Positions 36,003 through 45,200 of a stretch of 64,000 bases of DNA are shown here, piece by piece. The DNA is taken from NCBI RefSeq assembly GCF_000733925.1, contig NZ_JPOO01000003.1:1550001-1614000 (forward strand), written 5' to 3'. Source of the DNA: Arenibacter algicola (lineage in GTDB: Bacteria; Bacteroidota; Bacteroidia; Flavobacteriales; Flavobacteriaceae). The position numbers and the translations under genes are program-made. Below the pieces are notes generated by a model. That model did no database searches. It was given only the letters and a program-made list of their open reading frames with translations, and was not told the DNA's origin. Position 1 is the stretch's first letter. Every line of letters starts with the position of its first letter.

Positions 36003-36423
36003 TGATCAATCCCAAAAGTTATGTGTGAATTAGAAAAAGGTAGAATAAACTAACCCTGAGTCGTGTTCTGTTCATTTTTTGCATCGCCCAAAAAACGAAC
36101 CAAAAAACGCTAGGCTGATTTTAAATTTCTTTAAATCTACGCACTTTACACTGCCGCACCGCCCAGGCCGCTTTCACTTGGGTGAAATGCTCTATGGACG
36201 GCTTCCGTCTTCCAATGTGTAAACCACTTGATTTAATACGAAATTGAAAATAGGCCGTTTCTCTGTTACGTCAACATTTGAAGCCTAAAATCATTTTAAT
36301 TTAAGGAGTACCCTTGCCATTTTGTGTTCAAAGACTGTTGTTAGCTTAAGCTTCTTCCGTGGTGGAGATGACATGGCCGTAAAGAATTATTGAAGCCTTG
36401 GAAATAATTTAGGCCATGGCATC

Positions 36424-36453
36424 GGTCCTTAAAATCACGAGATTTTAGGGACC
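36424..36453. repeat. Hairpin in the pre-dinB spacer
   Basis: GGTCCTTAAAATC and GATTTTAGGGACC pair over 13 bp with one mismatch and a 4-base loop (ACGA). No T run follows closely, so it is not a clear terminator. Confidence 0.6.
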
Positions 36454-36611
36454 ACATAGTGAAGAAGGGTCTTTTCTTTTGTTTCGTTTTCTTTGGACAA
36501 GCAAAGAAAATGAAAGAATAATTTCAATCGATTTTTTCCAATTATCAAAAAGAAGGCAATTCATTGTAATCACAAATTTTGCCATAACACAACTAATAGA
36601 CATAATTCTTT

Positions 36612-36639
36612 TGTAGTTCCCCCACTTGAACAATATAAC
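36612..36639 (+). repeat. 28-bp direct repeat, copy 2
   Basis: Identical to 35975-36002. It ends 114 bases before the dinB start. Confidence 0.8.
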
Positions 36640-36753
36640 CTTGACAGTGTTTTTGATGTTGGTCCAATGATAAGTTGCCTTCAAATAAATTATGGATATT
36701 ATCCAAAATTTTGGAAATATTCCATAATTTAGCATACCTTTTTTTGGTGTGCG

Positions 36754-37968
36754 ATGAACAAAACAATACTTCATTTGGATTTGGATACCTTTTTTGTATC
36801 CGTAGAGCGACTTCAGGACAGTAAACTGGAGCATAGGCCCATACTTGTTGGCGGCGTTAGCGACAGAGGGGTGGTTGCCGCATGTAGCTACGAGACCAGA
36901 GGTTTTGGGGTGCATTCCGGTATGCCTATGAAAATGGCCAAGGAACTCTGTCCGGAAGCCATTATCATAAAAGGGAATGCGGGAACCTACAGCAAACATT
37001 CCGATATCGTTACCGATATTATCAAAGAACAGGTACCGGTCTTCGAAAAGTCCAGCATAGATGAATTTTATGCAGATCTTACGGGAATGGACCGTTTTTA
37101 TGGTTGTCACCAATTCTCTACCGAACTGCGCCATAAAATTATCAAGGAAACCGGACTTCCCATTTCCTTTGGCCTGTCGGTAAACAAGGTAGTTTCTAAA
37201 GTAGCCACCAATGAGGCTAAGCCCAACAATGAACTGAAGATAGATATAGGCCATGAGAAACCTTTTTTAGCGCCCTTATCCATTAAAAAAATACCTATGG
37301 TAGGCGACAAGACCTACCAGACCCTCCGCAATTTGGGACTACGGCAAATAAAGACAATCCAAGAAATGCCCATGGATATGATGCAGCGGGTATTGGGTGC
37401 CAATGGGGGCGTAATATGGAAACGGGCCAATGGTATAGACAATACCCCTGTTATCCCTTTTTCCGAACGTAAATCCATTTCCACCGAACGTACTTTTGAG
37501 AGGGATACCATAGATGTCATTAAACTAAGGGGGATCCTTATTGCCATGACCGAAAATCTGGCCTATCAGTTGCGGAGGGGAAAAAAACTTACCGCCTGCA
37601 TTGCGGTAAAAATTCGCTATTCCGATTTTAACACCTATTCCAAACAACTAAAGATTCCGTACACCAGTGCGGACCATATCCTGATTCCCAAGATTCTGGA
37701 CCTGTTCAATACCTTGTACAACAAAAGGTTGTTGATTAGGCTTATCGGTATTCGTTTCAGTCATCTGGTCCAGGGCAATTACCAAATAGATCTATTTGAT
37801 GATACCGAGGAAATATTAAACCTGTACAACGCCTTGGACAAGATAAGGGAACGCTATGGGGACAAGAGCGTTATAAGGGCCTCCGGCATGGGCGCCAAGA
37901 CCATTGGCAGAATGCACAATCCGTTCAACGGCCAGCCCCCTATTGTATTGGCACATAGGAAGCAGTGA
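36754..37968 (+). CDS. dinB: DNA polymerase IV (Y family)
   Basis: The 404-residue polymerase shows the Y-family motifs ILHLDLDTFFVSVE (first catalytic Asp residues), CSYETRGFGVHSGM, SSIDEFYADLTG (D103/E104) and the helix-hairpin-helix KKIPMVGDKTYQTLRNLGL. A little-finger domain follows. DinB performs translesion synthesis and is usually induced by DNA damage; no SOS box could be recognised upstream. It stands alone between two repeat-rich spacers. Confidence 0.94.
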   Translation: MNKTILHLDLDTFFVSVERLQDSKLEHRPILVGGVSDRGVVAACSYETRGFGVHSGMPMKMAKELCPEAIIIKGNAGTYSKHSDIVTDIIKEQVPVFEKSSIDEFYADLTGMDRFYGCHQFSTELRHKIIKETGLPISFGLSVNKVVSKVATNEAKPNNELKIDIGHEKPFLAPLSIKKIPMVGDKTYQTLRNLGLRQIKTIQEMPMDMMQRVLGANGGVIWKRANGIDNTPVIPFSERKSISTERTFERDTIDVIKLRGILIAMTENLAYQLRRGKKLTACIAVKIRYSDFNTYSKQLKIPYTSADHILIPKILDLFNTLYNKRLLIRLIGIRFSHLVQGNYQIDLFDDTEEILNLYNALDKIRERYGDKSVIRASGMGAKTIGRMHNPFNGQPPIVLAHRKQ

Positions 37969-38043
37969 GCGGTGGGCAGTGAACAATGAACAATTAGCAA
38001 TGAACAATAAACAGTGGGAAGTCTTCAGTCTTCAGTGGCCAGT

Positions 38044-38135
38044 GCTAGGTGGCTGAGCGGAGTCGAAGCCACTGGAGGAAGGAAACAGTGAGGCTGTGTC
38101 CAAAGTTCAAAGTTGGAATGTTCAAGGTTCAAAGT
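38044..38135 (+). repeat. 92-bp direct repeat, copy 1 (GAGCGGAGTCGAA family)
   Basis: It begins GCTAGGTGGCTGAGCGGAGT and has an inner GGCT...AGCC hairpin around GAGCGGAGTCGAAGCC. It matches 38449-38540 in about 87 of 92 positions. A shorter GAGCGGAGTCGAA copy occurs at about 38149-38161. Confidence 0.85.
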
Positions 38136-38448
38136 CGTTTCGGAGATTGAGCGGAGTCGAAATCGAAGTAGACGGAAATCAGTTTTCAGTAAACAGAAGT
38201 GAGAATTGAGTAGTGAGAATCTAGAACCAAAATCCTAGAAACTGGACTAAGGACTTAAGTTGTAGGTCGCACTAACAATATGCTCCTTCCCCTAGCTAGG
38301 GGAAGGTGGATCCTCAACTATCAGGCGAGGAGACGGAAGGGGTGCCTGCTTATGGTTAATTAATCAGTAGTGAGCAATCAGTAATGAGTAGTGAGAAAAA
38401 AGAATCTAGAACCTAGAATCTAGAGACTGGAAGAGATTACAGTTAACA

Positions 38449-38540
38449 GCTAGGTGGCTGAGCGGAGTCGAAGCCACTGGATGAAGGAAACACTGAGGCT
38501 GTGCCTAAAGTTCAAAGTTGGAAAGTTCAAGGTTCAAAGT
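38449..38540 (+). repeat. 92-bp direct repeat, copy 2
   Basis: Same length as 38044-38135 with about five substitutions. It is followed directly by a GTCATTGCGAG-type element. Confidence 0.85.
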
Positions 38541-38546
38541 AGTAGC

Positions 38547-38596
38547 CGTCATTGCGAGCCAGTCTGCCGCCTAGGCAGGCGCAGCGCGGCAATCTG
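38547..38596 (+). repeat. Interspersed GTCATTGCGAG...GCAATCTG element
   Basis: The ends CGTCATTGCGAG and GCGGCAATCTG frame an inner palindrome, TGCCGCCTAGGCAGGC. This is the pattern of a widespread intergenic repeat in the phylum. Confidence 0.6.
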
Positions 38597-38710
38597 TCAA
38601 TTGCAGTGGCTCCCGTACACAGTTATTGGCAATCAGTATTGAGCAGTTAACATCCAGCATTCAAAGATCTTTTACTTTAAACTTTCCAACCTTGAACATT
38701 GAACTTCCGT

Positions 38711-39343
38711 CTACGGAATATTCAAATACTTATGGGTCTGTAGGGACACTTTCCACTTGGGGTTTTGCATAACGTACTCCACAATCCAAGGAACCACCTT
38801 GTCCCTTACGCTCCATTCCGGTTGCAGGTACAAAATACAATCCTTATTGGTCTTGGCCGCCTGTTCCTCGGCAAAAATAAAGTCGTGCTTATTGTAAACG
38901 ATCATCTTTAATTCGTGCGCCTTATCATAGATAATGCCTTCCGGCAACTTGTTCTTTTTTGGGGAAAGACAGATCCAGTCCCAGGTTCCTGAAAGTGGAT
39001 AAGCCCCGGAAGTCTCTATATGGGTCTTTAAGTTTTTGGCCTTAAGGGCTTCCGTTAACGGGCCCATATCCCAAGTAAGGGGTTCCCCCCCGGTAATGAC
39101 AATGGTATCGGAATATTTGGCCGCATTGGTTACAATATGGTCTATCCCTGTTGGAGGGTGGGTTTCCGCATTCCAACTTTCCTTCACATCGCACCAATGG
39201 CAACCCACGTCACAACCGCCCACGCGAATAAAATAGGCCGCGGTCCCCTTATGGAAACCTTCGCCCTGAATAGTGTAAAACTCCTCCATTAAAGGCAGCA
39301 TCAGGCCTTGATCTACCAATGCTAAAACATCTTCTTTTACCAT
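38711..39343 (-). CDS. queE: 7-carboxy-7-deazaguanine synthase
   Basis: The start at 39343 (MVKEDVLALVDQGLMLPLME) is preferred over 39376, whose extra residues look unnatural. The 210-residue radical SAM protein has the cluster motif C44-x3-C48-x2-C51 (GGCDVGCHWCDVKESW), FYTIQGEG before it and VITGGEPL after. QueE makes CDG on the way to queuosine and other deazaguanines. It is not accompanied by other queuosine genes here. Confidence 0.93.
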   Translation of the reverse strand: MVKEDVLALVDQGLMLPLMEEFYTIQGEGFHKGTAAYFIRVGGCDVGCHWCDVKESWNAETHPPTGIDHIVTNAAKYSDTIVITGGEPLTWDMGPLTEALKAKNLKTHIETSGAYPLSGTWDWICLSPKKNKLPEGIIYDKAHELKMIVYNKHDFIFAEEQAAKTNKDCILYLQPEWSVRDKVVPWIVEYVMQNPKWKVSLQTHKYLNIP

Positions 39344-39456
39344 GGCGCAAAGATAGAAAATACCCCGCTCTGGCACTACTAATTAAGAAAAAGATATTTT
39401 GGCAGGCGCTAACCCCTGCTTTTCCAATAAAATTGTAAATTAAACTTTTATAACTG

Positions 39457-39487
39457 CCCCGAAAAGGGGTATTCCTTTAAAGGAATA
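39457..39487. promoter_or_regulatory. Palindrome upstream of the DUF1593 gene
   Basis: A perfect 18-bp palindrome, TATTCCTTTAAAGGAATA, covers 39470-39487. Directly before it stands CCCC-GAAAA-GGGG (39457-39469), a short hairpin. The pair lies about 72 bases before the start codon and could be an operator. Confidence 0.45.
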
Positions 39488-39558
39488 TAAGTCATAATTA
39501 CTATGGTAGTTTTTATGCAATATTGGCAAGTATCCATCAAATTTAATTTTAGGGAAAA

Positions 39559-40848
39559 ATGAAAAAAACGATTTTAATGATATGCCTTGGTTTTGTTGCA
39601 ACCCAAGTTGTAGCCCAAGACCCTGTACCCATTAAACCACGGGTCTTAATTAGCACGGATATTGGAGGTACCGACCCAGATGATAATCAATCCATGACAC
39701 ATTTATTGATGTATAGTGATTTGATAAAGCTTGAAGGTCTTGTTTCATCCCCTTCCTATGGCCAAGGAAGCAAAGAGGAGATTCTTCGAATGATAAATTT
39801 GTACGAAAAAGATTTTCCAAAACTTCAAGGACACAACAAGGATTTGGCAGAACCCGATTATTTACGTTCTATAACAAAACAAGGTAGAAAAGGAGGTGCC
39901 CCGTTTAGGGGTTACCAGACCTCAACAGAAGGATCTGAATGGATTATAAAATGTGCAAAAGAAAAAAACGATCAACCGCTTTGGGTTTTGGTCTGGGGCG
40001 GTTTGGAAGATTTGGCCCAAGCCCTTCATGATTCTCCAGAAATCCGGAACAGAATTAAGGTTTATTGGATTGGCGGCCCCAATAAAAAATGGAGTGCAAA
40101 CAGTTATGCCTATATAGTGGAGAACTTCCCCGACCTATGGTTTATTGAGGTCAACTCTAGTTATTACGGCTTTTTTTCCGACAACAATGTTCCTGATAGT
40201 GTAAAAAGTTCCGATTATTATGATCGCTATATTAATGAGGCAGGGCATTTAGGGAAAGATTTTAAAAGCTATTATAATGGTGAGATAAAAATGGGCGATA
40301 CCCCGTCCCTACTCTATATGTTGGATGGTAATCCAGATAAGCCGATGCAGGAAAGTTGGGGCGGCAGCTTTGAAAAGATCAACCACAGTCCTAGGATTGT
40401 GTTCAACAAACCCTCAAGCTTAAAGGATACCGTTGCTTTTTGTTCGATTCTTGAATTTCATTTAAAGGGACCCAAAACAAACATTCCAAAAGACTCCGTT
40501 TGTTTCTGGATGGAAGTACCTTACGGAAAATCGGTTCAAAAGTGGCCGGGCTACCATCTTGGAAATGGGGAATACGTCATAAGGTACATCCCAAAAAAGG
40601 CGGAGATATTACACTATAAATTCACCTCCAAGATCCCGGAATTGGATGGCCTGAAAGGCAGTATTGTTATAGACAACCACTGGCCGGGAAAAAAACATGA
40701 ATCCGACTATGTCCTGGGCAATAATTGGTATTCAGACAAATCGGACAAAGAATTTTATGATGGAAAATTACAAGGAGGCAAAACAATTCAAAAATGGAGA
40801 ACAAATGTTCTAATGGATTGGGCAGAACGATGGAATTGGTTACGATAG
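39559..40848 (+). CDS. Secreted DUF1593 (nucleoside-hydrolase-like) protein
   Basis: The 429-residue protein has a signal peptide (MKKTILMICLGFVATQVVAQ). A nucleoside-hydrolase-like fold follows, with the N-terminal STDIGGTDPDDNQSM Asp cluster that would bind calcium. The GYQTSTEGSEWIIKCAK, PLWVLVWGGLEDLAQALHDS and KVYWIGGPNKKWSANSYAYI stretches fit DUF1593, followed by a beta-sandwich C-terminal part. The family is linked to glycoside or nucleoside cleavage in polysaccharide loci; the substrate is unknown. Confidence 0.85.
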   Translation: MKKTILMICLGFVATQVVAQDPVPIKPRVLISTDIGGTDPDDNQSMTHLLMYSDLIKLEGLVSSPSYGQGSKEEILRMINLYEKDFPKLQGHNKDLAEPDYLRSITKQGRKGGAPFRGYQTSTEGSEWIIKCAKEKNDQPLWVLVWGGLEDLAQALHDSPEIRNRIKVYWIGGPNKKWSANSYAYIVENFPDLWFIEVNSSYYGFFSDNNVPDSVKSSDYYDRYINEAGHLGKDFKSYYNGEIKMGDTPSLLYMLDGNPDKPMQESWGGSFEKINHSPRIVFNKPSSLKDTVAFCSILEFHLKGPKTNIPKDSVCFWMEVPYGKSVQKWPGYHLGNGEYVIRYIPKKAEILHYKFTSKIPELDGLKGSIVIDNHWPGKKHESDYVLGNNWYSDKSDKEFYDGKLQGGKTIQKWRTNVLMDWAERWNWLR

Positions 40849-41341
40849 AAAAGAAATTGCAGGCATAATGTTCCAGCCTAATTGCCCAAGTATACTTCAG
40901 GAAATTATCCAATGGCAAAATAAGTGGTAGTACGGATTTTCTACCAGCCTACCGGCAGGCAGGTTCAGTTTTTATTTGCTAAATTAGGCGTTTGAATATT
41001 GTGATTAATCCAATTCATATAGGGCACCACCGGGTTGAATCCAGAAGTACAAATAGAACATTATTTTACTTTTAGGAAAACCAGGGCATTAAAAACCAAA
41101 AATGCCTATATACTTCCCACAAATGGACAGACTGATAAGGAAGCATACTAAAAGTATATTTAAAAATTAAGATAAACCATAGTTTCTCACTATTTTGGTA
41201 ACTTCAATTTATTCGAACATAAACCGAATAAAAAAAGTACTTGAAGCCTAAGGAATTAAACAAACTTGGTAGGCCGAGAAGCTTGGAAAAAGTTATAGTG
41301 ATAGTGAATGCTTACATTTAAAATAGACAACAACCTTGACT
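40849..41341. other. Spacer at the left edge of the foreign patch
   Basis: No gene is seen. A GCCTACCGGCAGGCAGG repeat (40947-40963) of the interspersed flavobacterial type is present. The sequence becomes visibly more AT-rich to the right, and the fragment GGAAAAAGTTATAGTGATAG (about 41284-41303) may be the decayed front of the methyltransferase remnant. Confidence 0.4.
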
Positions 41342-41560
41342 AGCAGTACTAATCAAAATAGCACATATTTTGGATATAGGTATTAAAGAAGTATTATTAT
41401 CGAATACGCCTCAAAACCATGAAAAAATGCATTTCATAGATCTATTTGCAGGCGCAGGAGGACTTTCAGCAGGATTTATCTCAACTGGTTTTAAACCTAT
41501 GGCTTACCTTGAAATCAAATAATCTGCTTGTACTAGAAGAACATCTGATTAAAGATTATT
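41342..41560 (+). pseudogene. Decayed XRE-HTH / cytosine-C5 DNA methyltransferase remnant
   Basis: One frame reads LAVLIKIAHILDIGIKEVLL, the end of an XRE-type helix-turn-helix. It continues without a stop to MHFIDLFAGAGGLSAGF and FKPMAYLEIK. FIDLFAGAGGLSAGF is motif I (AdoMet binding) of C5-cytosine methyltransferases. The frame stops at 41522, and in another frame the family-like SACTRRTS continues, so an indel broke it. All later motifs, including the PC catalytic motif, are missing. It lies just upstream of the NUDIX/helicase operon and suggests a lost restriction-modification system. Confidence 0.7.
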
Positions 41561-41562
41561 AA

Positions 41563-41814
41563 ATGGAATATAGAATCACATATATTGACACTTTACTTTC
41601 CAGTAACTTCCCGAAGGATTTTATTCCAAAACAGAAAAAAGAAATTAAAAGCAAATTTAAATTCTTTTTTAGGTTACTTAATGGTGACAGAAACATTTAT
41701 TTTGAAGGTTTAGCAAACAGAAATGATTCATTTGACCCATTAGATTTTTTAGGGAGCGAACATGGAGGTACAGACTTGCAATATCTTGAAAATAGAAAAT
41801 ACTTACGATTATGA
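41563..41814 (+). CDS. Small protein of unknown function, first gene of the NUDIX/helicase operon
   Basis: The 83-residue protein begins MEYRITYIDTLLSSNFPKDF and is basic in its first half and acidic at the end (DPLDFLGSEHGGTDLQYLEN). No family was recognised. Its stop overlaps the start of the NUDIX gene by 4 bases (ATGA), so it is translated as part of the operon. It could be a small partner or antidote, or a truncated remnant; the sequence does not tell. Confidence 0.6.
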   Translation: MEYRITYIDTLLSSNFPKDFIPKQKKEIKSKFKFFFRLLNGDRNIYFEGLANRNDSFDPLDFLGSEHGGTDLQYLENRKYLRL

Positions 41815-42200
41815 AAAATGCAATAAAAGTGGCTTGTGCTATAATTGCTATCGATCATAAATTTTTGGTTGTTCAAAGAAGTGAAAGTATGAATCTACCG
41901 CTAAAATGGGAATTCCCTGGAGGAAAAATAGAACTGAATGAAACAGAAGAAGAATGCGTCTTAAGAGAAATAGAGGAAGAATTAAACATTGAGGTCACCT
42001 TGGTTAAAAGGCTTACATCATCTTTTTTCGAATATCCAAATATTGCTATCGAATTAATTCCTTTTTTAGCCAATTACGAAAAAGGAGAGATAAAACTGAA
42101 GGAACATAAACAGTATATACTTTTGAATAAAAAAGAACTGATCCGTTTGGATTGGGCTGATGCTGACTTACCGATTGTAAAAGAACTACAAGAATTATGA
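41811..42200 (+). CDS. NUDIX hydrolase (MutT-like)
   Basis: The 129-residue protein has the Nudix box GGKIELNETEEECVLREIEE followed by ELNI (about residues 37-60), with the catalytic REIEEE core and an Asn in the usual Gly position. It begins VACAIIAIDHKFLVVQRSES as in (deoxy)nucleoside triphosphate pyrophosphohydrolases. It overlaps the preceding ORF and the following helicase gene by 4 bases each. Substrate candidates are damaged or modified nucleotides or a signalling nucleotide; the last is a guess from the defence-like context. Confidence 0.88.
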   Translation: MKNAIKVACAIIAIDHKFLVVQRSESMNLPLKWEFPGGKIELNETEEECVLREIEEELNIEVTLVKRLTSSFFEYPNIAIELIPFLANYEKGEIKLKEHKQYILLNKKELIRLDWADADLPIVKELQEL

Positions 42201-45200
42201 CTCAAGGAATTTATGAAGAACTGGTAACAAAATTAGTTGCTCAAAAAATCAATGAGCTTGATAAAAGCGCTTACCTAATTAACAAGACCAAGATTGATAA
42301 AGAAGAGGCCTCCACAATATTAGCAAAGCACTTATCACAAACTATAAAGCATGCATTAGAGTATGTAAAAGGAGACAAGCAGATTGAGTTACAAATTGAA
42401 ATAGCTAATAAAATCATCAGAATTTTAAAGGAAGTACTTCAAAAAGAAGAATTTAACAATGACCTGATAGACGTTGAAGGAGAGATTTTAAAAGCAGTAT
42501 TTACAAAAGTTGATGCTCATTTTTCAGATTTCGACCTGCATTTAAAAGAAATAACGCCTTACACGAGACTAACCCATAGCGAACTTTTTACCGGAGGCAA
42601 TGTGGGCTTATCACTTGAGAGTGAACTTAAAAAGGAAATTTTATCTGCTGATAGGATTGACTTATTGGTATCCTTTGTAAAATTCAAGGGAATAATTATT
42701 CTTGAAAGAGAATTAAGGGAGTTTACTAAACGAGGAGGTAAGCTGAGGCTAATAACCACGACCTATATGGGAGCTTCCGATTACAAAGCCATTCAGTTAC
42801 TTTCAAAATTAGAGAATACAGAAGTTAAAATATCTTATAATACTGGTAATGAGAGGCTTCATGCAAAGGCTTACTTGTTTTTCAGAAACACTGGTTTTCA
42901 TACAGGTTATATTGGTTCTTCAAACTTTTCCAGGTCTGCGCTAACCGATGGTTTAGAATGGAATATAAAAATTACAACAAAAGAGGTGAGCCATATTATA
43001 GATAAATTTCAGAAGACATTTGACTCTTATTGGCAAAGCGATGATTTTGAAACTTTTGATGATTCTATTCATAAAGAAAAACTCATTAGCTCTTTGAACC
43101 TGAGGAAAATATCTAAATCCTCCGAAATCATCCTTTCATTTTTTGACATCAAACCTTACCCTTTCCAGTTAGAGATTTTAGAAAAACTTGAAGTGGAAAG
43201 AATGATACATGACAGAAATAGAAATTTAGTTGTAGCAGCTACAGGAACGGGAAAAACGGTAATCTCAGCATTTGATTACAAGAACTTTAGACAAAACAAC
43301 AAATCTTCCAAGCTCTTGTTCTTAGCACATCGAAAAGAAATACTTTCACAGTCTGTATCTACTTACAGAGGAATTTTAAGGGACAATAATTTTGGTGAGT
43401 TGTGGGTGAATGGACTAGAACCAATTAGCTATGAATACGTATTCGCTTCCGTTCAAACGCTAAATAATAGACTCGAAAATATAAATTTATCACCTCAATA
43501 TTTTGATTACATAGTCATTGATGAGTGCCACCACCTTGCAGCGAACAGCTATCGCGCCATTATAAATTATTTCAAGCCAAAAGTACTTTTAGGTTTGACT
43601 GCCACACCTGAAAGAATGGATGGTGGTGACATTCAAGAGGACTTCCACAATAGAATTGCAGCCGAGATTAGACTGCCAGAAGCTTTAAATAGGAGGCTAC
43701 TTTGTCCTTTTCAATATTTTGGCATTACTGACAGCATCGATTTATCCAATGCTACATGGGTTCGTGGCAGATATGTTGCAAGCGAGTTGACCAATTTATA
43801 CACCGCCAATGACAGAAGAGTAAGAGAAATTATTGATGCTTTAGAGAAATACACAAAAGATAAAACTGATGTGAAAGCTATCGGCTTTTGCGTTTCTATG
43901 GAACATGCAAAATTCATGGCAGAAAAATTTACTTTAGCGGGATTTAAAGCGGACTATCTCACGAGTGCAAATGATCAAAATAGAGATATTGTTAGAAATC
44001 AATTGCTGAATAAAGAAATTAATTATTTATTCGTCGTAGATATTTTCAACGAGGGGGTTGACATATCGGAGATTGATACTGTAATCTTTTTGAGACCTAC
44101 AGAAAGTTTAACAATTTTCTTGCAACAATTAGGAAGAGGGCTGAGATTAGCAAATGATAAAGATTGTTTAACCGTATTAGACTTTGTTGGCAATGCCAGA
44201 CCAGAATACAATTTTGAAAATAAATTCAGGGCGCTTATCGGTAAAACCGCGACTAAAGTCCACAAAGAAATAGAAGACAACTTTCCACATTTGCCAATTG
44301 GCTGTTCTATCGTTTTGGAAAAGAAAGCCAAAGAAACAATTCTTGAAAACATAAAAGCTGCTACTAACCTTAATCGCAATCAAATTATTAGTAAGATTAA
44401 AAAATTTAAACAGCAAACCACTCTTCCTCTTAATCTCAAAAACTTTTTAGAATTTAATTCTATTTCAATACAAACAATTTATAAGAGAGGGAGCTGGAAA
44501 CGTTTATGTCAAGAAGCTGGCGTTATCGATGATTTTCAAAAAAATAATGAAAAAGAAATTGTTTCATCCATCAATAAAAAATGGCTCTCAACAAGCTCAA
44601 CAAGTTATTTTAGATTTATACTAAAACTGGCAAGGGCAAATTTCCTACTGAATTTGACGGAATTCAATCCTGAAGAACGAACCATGCTCTTAATGCTTCA
44701 TTACGACATCTGGCAAAAAGCAAGCGGATTTGAATCACTTGAAGAAAGTATTCAGACCATTGGTAAGAATAAGGTTTTGGTTGAAGAAATAATTGAAGTG
44801 CTTGAAATTTTGATTGACCATATTGACTTTAAAGAAATAAACATTAATTTACCATACAATCAACCTCTAAAGGTTCATGCGCGATACACAAGGGATCAAA
44901 TTTTAGCTGCTTTTGGATTAAGCACTTTCGAAAAAAAATGGCCTAGCAGAGAAGGAGTAGCAGAAAACACCGCTTTAGATACTGAATTACTTTTCATCAA
45001 TCTTATCAAATCAGAAGAAAATTTCTCTCCTACAACAATGTATGACGACTATGCTATAAATGAATATTTATTTCATTGGCAGAGTCAAAATTCAGCAAGC
45101 CCAGAAACATCAAAGGGTCGATCTTACATAAAACATCAAGAAAATAACAAGAAAATTCTTTTGTTTGTAAGAGAAAAAGCTAACGACGAATATGGAAATA

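Larger units (their letters stand above)
35908..36753. other. 846-base spacer with repeats before dinB
   Basis: No gene is credible here; the long minus-strand frame 36445-37254 is an antisense shadow of dinB. It contains two copies of a 28-bp direct repeat, a hairpin at 36424-36453, and a purine/pyrimidine stretch (about 36470-36515, TTTTCTTTGGACAAGCAAAG) of a type often seen in flavobacterial spacers. Confidence 0.5.
37969..38710. other. 742-base repeat-rich spacer between dinB and queE
   Basis: The spacer holds no gene. It is built from low-complexity pieces (CAATGAACAAT-like and CTAGAATCTAG-like runs, AAAGTTCAAAGTT) and two 92-bp direct repeats. It also carries a GTCATTGCGAG...GCAATCTG element (38547-38596) of a kind scattered through Bacteroidota genomes. 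Confidence 0.6.

Noticed and set aside
36445..37254. Minus-strand 269-residue frame over the start of dinB
   Set aside because: It is antisense to a firmly identified dinB and has no recognisable protein features.
38454..38642. 62-residue frame in the dinB-queE spacer
   Set aside because: It lies entirely in the 92-bp repeat and the GTCATTGCGAG element.
37969..38710. CRISPR array
   Set aside because: There are only two 92-bp copies far apart with non-uniform sequence between them, and no cas genes.
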